Shown one piece after another: positions 44,514-53,600 of a stretch of DNA of 54,571 nt. The stretch lies in the NCBI GenBank assembly GCA_017631885.1, contig JAGBSH010000015.1, positions 1 through 54,571 on the forward strand, in the 5' to 3' direction. The translations under genes and the position numbers were made by a program. The notes below the pieces were generated by a model. It was not told the origin of the DNA and did not search any database. It saw only the letters and a program-made list of their open reading frames with translations. This DNA comes from Fibrobacteraceae bacterium (GTDB taxonomy: Bacteria > Fibrobacterota > Fibrobacteria > Fibrobacterales > Fibrobacteraceae). How positions within the stretch are numbered: the stretch's first letter is position 1; each line of letters starts with the position of its first letter.

Positions 44514-44536
44514 ATTATTACGCTAGCAAATATAAT

Positions 44537-44566
44537 AAAAAAGTCCCTTTGAAAGGGACTTTAAAA
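44537..44566 (-). terminator. terminator after the unknown anchored-protein pair
   Basis: AAAAGTCCCTTT-GA-AAGGGACTTTAAA gives a strong stem with a T run on the minus strand. It ends the 45646-44586 transcript just before tRNA-Arg. Confidence 0.85.
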
Positions 44567-44585
44567 ATTCTAGGCCAAAGAATGA

Positions 44586-45065
44586 TTATTCTTCAACAAC
44601 TTCTTCTGATTCTGTGGCAGGCTTTGCCACATTTCCAAGCAAAGCATCAACAGAAATGCTCTGTAAATCCACTAAAGTTTTCACTTGAGTTTTTGGATCT
44701 TCAGAAACATTTGCAAATGTAGACACAATGAACAAATCTGAAGTCAAAGAGAATGTACGAGTCTTTTGTGAAATACTATTAGAACCCTTTGTACTTGGAA
44801 ATGCTTTTGATTCCAAGTCAGCCATTTGCTTAGCGGTCTTTACATTTTGAATAGCATTTGAAGCCAAAGCCCAAAGATCGCGATTTTGTTCAATACCTGA
44901 ATTCACAAAACCCAAAAGCTGTGAGGAGCCTTTAAAACTTTTAGATGTTGTTTCTTCATAATGACTCTGAGCTTGAGAAATATAATTACCTTTCTGCATA
45001 AAAAGCATAATGGCAATCAAAACCGCTAGAACTGTTGCAACAATAGAAATCAATTTAATATTCAT
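44586..45065 (-). CDS. small membrane-anchored protein, unknown (pair member 2)
   Basis: This 159-residue protein is not recognised. It has one N-terminal membrane helix (about residues 5-22) without a lipobox, then an alpha-helical, polar periplasmic region rich in Gln, Ser and Lys (YEETTSKSFKGSSQ, IQNVKTAKQMADLES) and an acidic end (ESEEVVEE). Its organisation matches the gene directly upstream (helix, then soluble domain; 11-base gap), and the two form one transcript ended by a terminator. It could be a pilin-like or envelope structural protein, but nothing proves it. Confidence 0.75.
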   Translation of the reverse strand: MNIKLISIVATVLAVLIAIMLFMQKGNYISQAQSHYEETTSKSFKGSSQLLGFVNSGIEQNRDLWALASNAIQNVKTAKQMADLESKAFPSTKGSNSISQKTRTFSLTSDLFIVSTFANVSEDPKTQVKTLVDLQSISVDALLGNVAKPATESEEVVEE

Positions 45066-45076
45066 TTTCTCATCTC

Positions 45077-45646
45077 CTATTCAAAACGGAATGGTGCAGG
45101 TTCAGCCAATTTAAAATGTTCTGCAGGTACATACTTTTCAAGAGCGCTATAATCTAAAGATTTAAGATTTCCCTTTACAAAGGTGAATGAAATTTTGCAA
45201 TCTTTTCCACAAGCAACTTCTTTTACACCATTTTCATTTTTCAAAAGAATTGAACCTTCAGCATACCCCAATTCGCTAAATTGCAATTGTGCTTTTTCTG
45301 GAATACCTGCTGCAGAATAAAGATGCTGTACTTGACGTTCTCTAGCAGGTTTATCATTTTCAATCGCTTTTAAACGAGCGTCAAAAGATTTTTCTGATTT
45401 ATCTTTAGAAGACACCGTTTCAAAAACAAGACGCCATGCCATGCCAAACTGGTCTACAGACTTCCATTGTTCATGCAAAATATCATTTGCTTGTTTACGA
45501 TAAGCATCACGTTGTTCTGTAGCCAATTTCTGAGCCATTTCGCCATATTGACCTTTCAAAACAAACATAACTACAGCAAGAGCCACAATAATTACAATAT
45601 CAATGGCTAAAAGAATCTTGAATTTTTTCATTTTATCTGGATTCAT
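45077..45646 (-). CDS. small membrane-anchored protein, unknown (pair member 1)
   Basis: This 189-residue protein starts with a single membrane helix (about residues 8-28, KILLAIDIVIIVALAVVMFVL). A helical region follows (YGEMAQKLATEQRDAYRKQ) and then a beta-rich C-terminal half with two cysteines in VACGKDC. The two cysteines, four residues apart and probably outside the membrane, may form a disulfide. It is the first gene of a two-gene unit with the 44586-45065 gene. No family is recognised. The upstream region 45647-45784 shows no clear promoter, only AT-rich sequence. Confidence 0.75.
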   Translation of the reverse strand: MNPDKMKKFKILLAIDIVIIVALAVVMFVLKGQYGEMAQKLATEQRDAYRKQANDILHEQWKSVDQFGMAWRLVFETVSSKDKSEKSFDARLKAIENDKPARERQVQHLYSAAGIPEKAQLQFSELGYAEGSILLKNENGVKEVACGKDCKISFTFVKGNLKSLDYSALEKYVPAEHFKLAEPAPFRFE

Positions 45647-45784
45647 AAATTCCTCGAAAAAAAGATTTTCCTTAATCTAATTAGATTTCATCAAAAAACA
45701 AAGAAAAAACACAACTTTTTTGTTTTTCTTATTAAAATTATCCTACAAACAATCCGAATAAAAGAAAGTTTTTGTAAAAAATAC

Positions 45785-46105
45785 TTATCCGCCAGAAAGT
45801 TTTACTTTATAACCTTGTTTTTCCAAAGTCTGCTTAATTAACTCTCTTCTATCGCCTTGAATTTCTATTGTCCAATTTTTTACAGTTCCACCTGTTGCAC
45901 ATTTTCTTTTTAATTCAGAACAAATGCTTTTCAATTCATCTTCAGAAACGTTTAATCCAGAAATAATACTTACAGCCTTATTCCCACCTAAACGTTTTAA
46001 AAGAATTCGTACAACACCATCTCCTGACGGTGGTTCTTGCTTAGTTGGTGTTTCTTTAATACGCCCCTGGCCACTTACATAAACTAAAGAAGTACGGTTT
46101 TCCAT
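45785..46105 (-). CDS. yciH: SUI1/YciH-type translation factor
   Basis: The 106-residue product is a bacterial eIF1 homologue. The core reads VRILLKRLGGNKAVSIISGLN, KSICSELKRKCATGGTVKNWTIEIQGD and LEKQGYKVKLSGG, the exact SUI1 pattern with the TGG(T/S)VK loop. Bacterial YciH is thought to affect start-site fidelity or translation under stress. It follows prfB by 20 bases on the same strand, so both translation factors are probably co-transcribed. Confidence 0.93.
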   Translation of the reverse strand: MENRTSLVYVSGQGRIKETPTKQEPPSGDGVVRILLKRLGGNKAVSIISGLNVSEDELKSICSELKRKCATGGTVKNWTIEIQGDRRELIKQTLEKQGYKVKLSGG

Positions 46106-46125
46106 AACTTATCAAATCAATAAAT

Positions 46126-47224
46126 TCAACCTTCACTTGTTGAAAGCAAATAAGCTTCCATAAAAGCTTTTAATTTACCATCAAGCACGCCACCAGTATC
46201 AGAAGTTTCTACTCCTGTTCGTAAATCTTTTACCATTTGATAAGGGTGTAAAACATAGCTACGAATTTGAGAGCCCCATTCTACTTTTTTCTTATCAGCC
46301 ATGCGATCTGCACGTTTTGCTTCTTCTTCTTGGCGATAATGTTCAGCAACCATGGTTTTCAACATTTTCAAAGCCGTTTCTCTGTTTTGTATTTGAGATC
46401 GTTCTGTTTGGCAACTAGCTACAATCCCTGTAGGCAAATGGGTCATACGCACCGCAGAATCTGTTTTATTGATATACTGACCACCAGCTCCGCTAGAACG
46501 ATAAGTATCCACACGAACTTCGCTCATATCCAGTTCAAACTGAATATCTTCATGAACCGGATACAAGTAAACGGCACAAAAACTAGTATGGCGGCGAGCA
46601 TTGGCATCAAAAGGGCTAATTCGCACTAAACGATGAACACCGATTTCAGAACGAAGCAAGCCATAAGCAAATTCAGAATTCACTTCAATTGTTGCGCTTT
46701 TCAAACCGGCTTCATCACCATCTTGTACTTCAACCACACGAAAGTCCATATTTTCTCGTTCTAAAAAACGAACATACATGCGATAAAGCATCAATGCCCA
46801 ATCTTGCGATTCAGTCCCGCCAGCTCCTGGGTGAATAGACAAGAGTGCTGTACAAGCATCATCAGGTCCATCAAGCATTTTACGGATTTCCATTTCAGCC
46901 ACTTTTTTTTCAAGTGAAATAAAATCCGAATTAATAGATTCTTCTAATTCAGCAGATTCTTCAGCTTTAGCCATTTCGTAAAGTTCAGCCAAATCATCAC
47001 AACCAACTGAAACTTCGTTCCAGCGATTAAGTAAATCCCGCAAAGAGCCTATTTTCTTTAATAAAGCTTGTGCTTTTTCTTGGTCATTCCATAAATCAGG
47101 ATCGGCCGATTGTTTTTCCAATACGGCCAATTCTTCTTCTTTGACTTCTAAGTCAAAGATACCCCCGTAATTTATCGATTCGCTCACGCAAATCGTTCAA
47201 CCCGACATGGGATGTTTGAATCAT
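46126..47224 (-). CDS. prfB: peptide chain release factor 2 (programmed +1 frameshift)
   Basis: RF2 terminates at UGA and UAA. The GGQ motif is in RSSGAGGQYINKTDS and the codon-recognition SPF motif is in VRISPFDANARRHTSF. Translation begins at ATG 47224, immediately after the TAA stop of the chaperone gene. It reads 23 codons and meets an in-frame TGA at 47155-47153 within GGGGGTATCTTTGAC. A +1 shift on CTT continues as DLEVKEEEL to the stop at 46126. The total of 365 residues equals E. coli RF2. The frame after the shift alone would lack the correct N-terminus. Confidence 0.97.
47152..47167 (-). promoter_or_regulatory. prfB programmed-frameshift site
   Basis: The minus strand reads CGGGGGTATCTTTGAC. 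The G run acts as an internal Shine-Dalgarno, three bases before the slippery CTT and the in-frame TGA followed by C. The arrangement is essentially that of E. coli prfB. When RF2 is scarce, ribosomes pause at TGA and shift by one base, so RF2 controls its own level. Confidence 0.95.
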
Positions 47225-48229
47225 TTATTTTCCCCCGATAGCTTCCGGTGGTGTATAATCTTTATTCAAATACTGAACTTTATATTTTTTTGCAAGAGAA
47301 TCAAGATAAGATTTTAATTTTTTTGCTCTGTCTTGTTCGGCTTGCATACGTAAAATGTATTCAATCTGGTGCTTGTAACTATCATACTTGCCGTCGTTCT
47401 TTTCAGTCAACATGAAAATAGCTACTCTATCATCCATTACGATTACATCAGAAATATCACCTACTTTCATTTTATTTACTGCACTTACAAAATTTTTGCC
47501 TTTAGATGCTGCAGTAAATTTAGAAATAACGCCACCTGTTTTTTTAGCTTCTTGATCGTCACTATATTGAGCAGCAAGTGTTGCAAAAGGAGCCTTAGCC
47601 AAGCGAACCTGAGCTGCAAGTCCCTTCAACAATTCTTTTTTGTCATTAAAGTCTTTGGCACTTGATTTAGTTTTCAAATAAATCCAAGCCCCGCTTATGG
47701 TATCGTTAATAGCCACTTTCTTTTTATTAAGTTCCCAATAAGCTTGTTTTTCTTTGTCCGTTGGTGCTGCTGGGTATGGTACTTCTTTTTCAAGAATTTG
47801 TTCTGTTAAAAGTTGCTGTTCAATTTTTTCACGGAATTGAGCTTGTGAAATACCACTCTTTTTGAGTTCTTCATTAAACTTTGCATCACTTGGGAACTGG
47901 CTCTTGAATAACTTCATTAAGCTATCAACCTTAGCAGCAGCTGCTTTCAAGCCGCGTTTCTTTATTTCTAATTTCAATAATTCTTGGCCAACCAAATTAT
48001 CTACAACGGCCCAACGTACTTGTTGCATGGCTTCTGGTGGCAACTGACGCCCGCCAGCCTGCTGCTGAGCTAAAATCTGAGCCAAACTATCGACACGTCC
48101 TTGAGAAATCCCAGCTTTTTCAACACGAACAACTTCAAAATTCTTGCCACTCATTAATTGAGCAGAAGCAACTCCTGCTACAAGAGCAAGAGAAAGGCAT
48201 ACGCTACGAAAACAAGATGATAAATGCAT
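47225..48229 (-). CDS. periplasmic PpiC/SurA-like peptidyl-prolyl isomerase
   Basis: A signal peptide (CLSLALVAGVASAQ) and a SurA-like N-terminal helical part (VRWAVVDNLVGQELLKLEIKKRGL; FPSDAKFNEELKKSGISQAQFREKIEQQLL) surround one parvulin-type domain (FATLAAQYSDDQEAKKTGGVISKF; VGDISDVIVMDDRVAIFMLTEKN). Length is 334 residues with one rotamase domain, unlike the two in E. coli SurA. It should help outer-membrane and secreted proteins fold. Its TAA stop abuts the prfB ATG with no gap, so prfB translation is coupled to it. Confidence 0.88.
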   Translation of the reverse strand: MHLSSCFRSVCLSLALVAGVASAQLMSGKNFEVVRVEKAGISQGRVDSLAQILAQQQAGGRQLPPEAMQQVRWAVVDNLVGQELLKLEIKKRGLKAAAAKVDSLMKLFKSQFPSDAKFNEELKKSGISQAQFREKIEQQLLTEQILEKEVPYPAAPTDKEKQAYWELNKKKVAINDTISGAWIYLKTKSSAKDFNDKKELLKGLAAQVRLAKAPFATLAAQYSDDQEAKKTGGVISKFTAASKGKNFVSAVNKMKVGDISDVIVMDDRVAIFMLTEKNDGKYDSYKHQIEYILRMQAEQDRAKKLKSYLDSLAKKYKVQYLNKDYTPPEAIGGK

Positions 48230-48368
48230 AATAATCCTATTTTGGTAATAATTTTAGGCAAAATATATAAAATTAAAGATAATCTGCTATAAAACCCTAA
48301 AAAAAATGTTCACATATTCTAAGCTTTAAGAACAATTTTTCAAAATCCTTCATTTTTATAAAAATTTT

Positions 48369-48400
48369 AAAGGCACGGCGAATGTATTCGCCGTGCCTTT
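48369..48400 (-). terminator. terminator of the tyrosine autokinase gene
   Basis: AAAGGCACGGCGAAT-GT-ATTCGCCGTGCCTTT is a 15-base perfect stem. On the minus strand it is followed by AAAATTTTTATAAAAATG, a modest T run. It lies 17 bases after the kinase stop. Confidence 0.85.
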
Positions 48401-48416
48401 AAAAGAAAATCATCTT

Positions 48417-50528
48417 TTACTTGTATTTATAATAATACGAATAACCTTGGAAACTACCATCATTATAACACTGGTTCATAACAACGGCACGTTTTTCTTG
48501 GCCAACCACATCTAACGTTTTAACTGCTTCTTGAATATCTTCAATAGAATCTTTTCTGAATTTAACAACAAGCAAAGCAAAATCTACCAAAGGAGCTATA
48601 CTTTGAGCATCAGCCACAACATTGATAGGTGGAGCATCAAGTAAAATTACATCGTACTTTTCTTTTATTTGATTTAAAAATCCCTTAAACCCATTAGAGG
48701 ACAAAAGTTCATTTGGGTTTGCCGTTTTTGCTCCAATTGGCAAGAAATCAAATGTTTCTGAAGAATTCACAACGCAATCTTCTAAAGAAATTTTACCACA
48801 AAGAATATCAGAAAGGCCGCGTTGAGAAAGGCCGCGTTTAGAAAGTCTTGATTTTCTCAAGTCAGTGTCAACAAGCAAAACCTTTTTTCCCATTTTAAAC
48901 AACAAATGAGCTAAATTGACTGAAATAAAGGTCTTACCTGCCCCTGCTGAAACCCCTGTTACTAATAGCGTTTTTCCTTTCTGTTCAAAGAAAGAAAATT
49001 CTAATGTTGATCGCAAAAGCCTTATTTGTTCAACCGCTAAATTATCAGAATCTTCTTTAGCTAAAGTAAATAGAGAATTATTTTGAACCTTTGATTCATC
49101 ATATTTTACCAAAGGCACCTTAGCGTAAACAGAAACATTGGTTTCTCTTTCAACTTCTGACGCAGAAGAAACCCCTCCTTCACGTAATAAGCGTTGTAAG
49201 AAAATTAAACCACAACCAAGAGCAAGACCTCCCAAAAGACCACCTAATAAAATAATTTTACGTTTAGGCTTAATCGGTTTTGCCCGAATGCATGCTTTAT
49301 CGACAATTCGAACGTTTCCAATTTCTCCTGCCCGCACAACACGTAATTGTTGAATATTATTTAAAATAGATGTATAAAGTTCGTTATTTATCTGTACTTC
49401 CTGTTGGAGTTTTATAACTTCTTGTTGTGTAGTAGGTAAATCTTTTACTAAAGCTTCTTCTTTAGCTATTTCTCGTTTTAAACGCGTTTGTTGTTGTAAA
49501 ATAGCCTGCATTGTCGGATGGTCTTCTGTATAAAGTCGTGCGTTTTCTTGTATCTGTTGTTCAACATTTAAAAGCTGTGCTTTCAAATGAACTTGTCTAT
49601 CCAAAGTTACTTTAGCTTCTGCTGTTAAATCAACAGTTCCTACTTTATGCCTATAATTGGTCAAAACACTTTCAGATGAATCTAATTTAGCTTTAATAGA
49701 AGGTAATTGTTCTTCCAAAAATTCTAGTGTTTTTTCAGCTTCTGCACTACGCATTTCTACATTCTGCCGCACATAAGTTTCAATAATAGCATTAAGTATA
49801 GAAGCAGCCTTATCTGGATAACGATTTTCTAATGATAATGTTAAAATATTTGTTTTCTTTCCATCTTCAGCAACATTCAATATTTTCTTTAAAGATTCTG
49901 CAACTTCTAAAACCGAAGAAGACGCTAACTTAAATTGTTGCCCTGGTTCTGCAAGCATCATAGAAACACAAATGGCAACCGTATCACCAGCAAATGGCAC
50001 ACGATAGGTATTACCAACAGAGCCTTCAATCAAAGTTCCACCCAATGGCGAATTAAGTTTAAATGTTGTTGGGGTCAAAGCTTCGACAATCCATTCATAT
50101 TCTTCTGTCACCACAGCATCAGGAATCTTAAACAAAGACAATTCCATTCGGCCTTCTTTTCTCGCCAAACGTTCCTTAAAACCAATTGGAGAAGCAGAAT
50201 AATTCAAATGTTCTTTTTCAACAACTTCCATCAAAACTTGACGACTTTTTATTAAACGAATTTCAGCTTCCGCAGGACTTTCTTGTTCAAAAAGGCTCCC
50301 CATATCAACCATTGCAGATGCTTTACTCGATTTTGAATCTAATTGTAACAACGCATCACTAGAATACACATCACGCATCCAACGTGTTAAAAAGACTCCA
50401 ACACAAAGACCTAAAAAAGAAAAAAGTACAACACTCCACTTTCGTGTCCAAAGTATTTTTGCAATAGCTAATAAATCTATTTCATCATCTTTTGCCATAT
50501 CTGGCATTGATTGTGTATTTTGAACCAT
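48417..50528 (-). CDS. Wzc-like polysaccharide co-polymerase and BY-type tyrosine autokinase
   Basis: An N-terminal Wzz domain is flanked by two membrane helices (one near residue 35-55, one at about 405-425) with long coiled-coil helices between. The cytoplasmic kinase follows: Walker A VTGVSAGAGKTFISVNLAHLL, Walker A' VLLVDTDLRKSRL and Walker B DVILLDAPPINVVADAQS. The C-terminus is a tyrosine cluster (YNDGSFQGYSYYYKYK, six Tyr), the autophosphorylation tail. It controls length and export of capsular or exopolysaccharide. ATG at 50528 with GAGGG is chosen over an ATG at 50555. No cognate phosphatase (Wzb) or export lipoprotein (Wza) is in the window. Confidence 0.93.
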   Translation of the reverse strand: MVQNTQSMPDMAKDDEIDLLAIAKILWTRKWSVVLFSFLGLCVGVFLTRWMRDVYSSDALLQLDSKSSKASAMVDMGSLFEQESPAEAEIRLIKSRQVLMEVVEKEHLNYSASPIGFKERLARKEGRMELSLFKIPDAVVTEEYEWIVEALTPTTFKLNSPLGGTLIEGSVGNTYRVPFAGDTVAICVSMMLAEPGQQFKLASSSVLEVAESLKKILNVAEDGKKTNILTLSLENRYPDKAASILNAIIETYVRQNVEMRSAEAEKTLEFLEEQLPSIKAKLDSSESVLTNYRHKVGTVDLTAEAKVTLDRQVHLKAQLLNVEQQIQENARLYTEDHPTMQAILQQQTRLKREIAKEEALVKDLPTTQQEVIKLQQEVQINNELYTSILNNIQQLRVVRAGEIGNVRIVDKACIRAKPIKPKRKIILLGGLLGGLALGCGLIFLQRLLREGGVSSASEVERETNVSVYAKVPLVKYDESKVQNNSLFTLAKEDSDNLAVEQIRLLRSTLEFSFFEQKGKTLLVTGVSAGAGKTFISVNLAHLLFKMGKKVLLVDTDLRKSRLSKRGLSQRGLSDILCGKISLEDCVVNSSETFDFLPIGAKTANPNELLSSNGFKGFLNQIKEKYDVILLDAPPINVVADAQSIAPLVDFALLVVKFRKDSIEDIQEAVKTLDVVGQEKRAVVMNQCYNDGSFQGYSYYYKYK

Positions 50529-50584
50529 TATTCCCTCAACAAAATTAGACTCCATAAAAATAGTATTTTTAAACTTTTTGATAA

Positions 50585-50616
50585 AAAAAATCCATCAGAG
50601 AACTGATGGATTTTTT
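50585..50616 (-). terminator. terminator of the giant repeat-protein gene
   Basis: AAATCCATCAG-AGAA-CTGATGGATTT forms an 11-base stem, with TTTTTTTT following on the minus strand. It lies six bases downstream of the stop codon and separates this gene from the tyrosine kinase gene. Confidence 0.9.
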
Positions 50617-50622
50617 ATTTAA

Positions 50623-53600
50623 TTAACGTTTTCCACGTTTTTTCTTTGATTTCTTTTTAGAAGATTTTGCCTTTTTATCTTCTTTAGGCTTATCTTCTTC
50701 TTTTTTCACTACAGGTGCAGCACTCTGCTGATTACGAACATCACGCAATTTGAATGTTACATTAATTTCTGCAGTCTGGACTTGAGACATAGCACCGCCC
50801 TTATCCTGCAATTTAAATGTGAATTCATCAATTCCGCTAAAGCCTTTTTTAGGTTCGTAAACAAAAGAGCCGTCTTTTTCATTCAATTTAACAGAACCAT
50901 TCTTTGGTTTATTAACCAAAATTACCTTTACAGCTTGTTCATTATCAGGGTCAGAAGATCCATTCATCAAGCCTTCTCTTTCAGAAACATTAAGAGATGT
51001 TCCTTCTTGAGTCTGGTAATGTTGAGCTACAGCTACCGGAGGGTTATTTACAGCAATAACAGTAAATTTAGCCGTCTTAAAAACTTTAGCTCCTTCTGGA
51101 TCGGTTACAGTGAAAGTAATCTTTTCTGGGGCACCTTTCCAATGAGAATATGGTTGTGCAATTGTCATTGTATTCTTGTACTTGTCATGAGTAACTGTCA
51201 AATACTTATTCCCAGAGAAAGACCATTTCAATTCATTGAAACGATGATCACGGTCACGAGCCAACTGATTCAATTTCAAAACAGCCAAAACGCCACCATT
51301 TTCATTTTCCTTGATTGTGTAATCTGGAATGTCTCTCATTTCAGGAACCGCATTAACATGCTGAATAATAAATTCTGCTGTTGTCTTTGCTGTTATACCT
51401 GCTGGGTCACGCACAATGAAGGTAATCTTTTCAGAACCAAACCATTCTGCTTTCTTTGGCTTAATTGTTGCAACTCTAGATCCACTGATCTGCACATCAA
51501 GCATGCGGGCACCTGAAACGCTCCACTTCATTTCTGAAGGTTTGTTATCAGGATCTTTTACATACTTATCCAAAGAAATCGTTTTGAATGCTTTGCCTTC
51601 AAGAATCTTTTCTCCAGGAATTTCAGAAATTTGTGGAGGGTCATTAACCGGATGTACTACAAAACGTACTTGAGTAGAAGCCTTTTCACCACTAGGGTCA
51701 AATGCAACTATCGTAACTGTTTCATTACCATTCCAATTAGGATTTGGAGCAGAAACGGTTAACTTACCATCGCTGAAGGAATAATCCAACTTGCGATCTG
51801 TTTTAGGTGCTTTTGCCTTTGTTTTACGGCCACGTTTATCTTTGCCTTCTGGTTCTCCGTCATCACGAGTAAAGTAAAGTTCAGAAATTTTATTATCTGG
51901 GTCCTTTACAAACTCAGCAAGATTAATCACAGGGAATTCTTGTTTTTCTTTGATTTCCACTGGCTTCATCTGTTTGAAGAACGGAGGATCATTCACTGCA
52001 TTTACTTTGAAAGTAACTTTTGTTTCATCAGAAGCACCACTTGGGTCGCTAACCTTGAAAGTCAAAGTTTCTTGACCATACCAATTTGTATTAGGTGTGG
52101 TGATATTTGCACGTGTTCCCTTGATTTCAACCTTCAATTCTTTAGCACCAGAAACAGTCCACTTTAATTCAGCAGGCTTATTATCTGGGTCTTTAGCTGC
52201 ATTTGAAAGATCAATAGGAGCAAAACGTTCTTTTTCTTTAATTGTCTGTGGAGCTATCTTAGCAATTTTTGGAGGGTCATTAACAGGTTGAACTGTGTAA
52301 AGAACTTGTTGCGTTGCTTTAGCGCCTTCTGGGTCTGTAACGGTTACAGTAACTTTTTCTGAACCACTCCAGAATTTATCAGCAACAGAAACAACCAATT
52401 GATTTTTCTTATCAATTGAAGCTTTCAAATTGCGTGTTTCAGCAACAGAGAATTTCAATGCAGATGTTGGGTGGTCAAGGTCACTAACCAATTCGCCCAA
52501 AGCAACTGATTTGAATTTTTCTTTTTCCTTAATTGTCTGTGGAGCAATTGCCTTCAAGACAGGAACATCATTTACAGATTCAACTTCAAATACAGCAGAT
52601 CTAGAATCCTTAGCACCTTCTGGATCTGTGACAGTAAAGGTTATCTTACGAGCACCATGCCATTGTTCTGAAGGCAACTTGATATAAGCAATGCGATTAT
52701 TATCAATTGTCACAGTCATATCAGGAGTTTCAACTTTAGGCTCTTCTTTTTGCTTTTTATTTTTCTTACCCTTAGCTTTTTTCGGAGCCTTTTTAGCAGA
52801 AGTTTCTGCTTCTACTTTTTCAACTTTTGCAGTCCATACCAATTTTTCTTTTTGATGGTCTGCATCCATTACAAACTGATCCAACTTAATTTCGCGGAAT
52901 TTTGCTTTTTCTTTAATCTTCTGTCCTTGAATATCCTTCATTTGAGGAGGATTATTTACAGAAGTGATTTCATAGAAAACAGTCATTGTATCTGCATAAC
53001 CTGCTGGGTCAGCTACACGCAAAGTAATAGGTTGAGAAGGGCACCAGAAGTGTTTATTTTCTGCAGAAACTTGTAATTGACGGCTAGGAGTAATTTCAAC
53101 TTTTAAACCTTTCTTAATGTCCTTAGCATTCTTGATGGTCCATTTCATTTCAGCTGGTTTATTATCAGAATCCTTTACAAACTGATCTAAACGAACCGCT
53201 TCAAACTTTCCACCTTCTTTAATCTTCTGGTTTGCAATCTTTTGAATTTTTGGAGAATCGTTCACCGGAGTCACTTCAAAATTCATACGATGTGTTGCTT
53301 TAGCACCTTCTGGGTCTGTGACTGTGAAAGTCAGAGTTTCACGACCATTCCATTCCGAATCTGGAGTAGAAATAGTAACCGTATTATCTTTGTTAATCTT
53401 GGCTTTCAAAGCTTTATTGCCAGAAATTGCCCATGTCAACTGTGAGGCAGAATGATCTGCATCACTTGCAAGAGAAGAAAGCAAAACTGATTTGAATTTT
53501 TCACCTTCACGAATTTTTTCTCCAGCAGGAGCTTCTTTTGAAATAACCGGAGCATCGTTTACACTCTTAACGGTAAATATTGCAGAAGAAGAAACTGTAG

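Noticed and set aside
46126-47187. prfB as a shorter, uninterrupted gene or as a pseudogene
   Set aside because: The upstream in-frame segment with GGGGGTATCTTTGAC is the standard programmed frameshift and restores the full 365-residue RF2.
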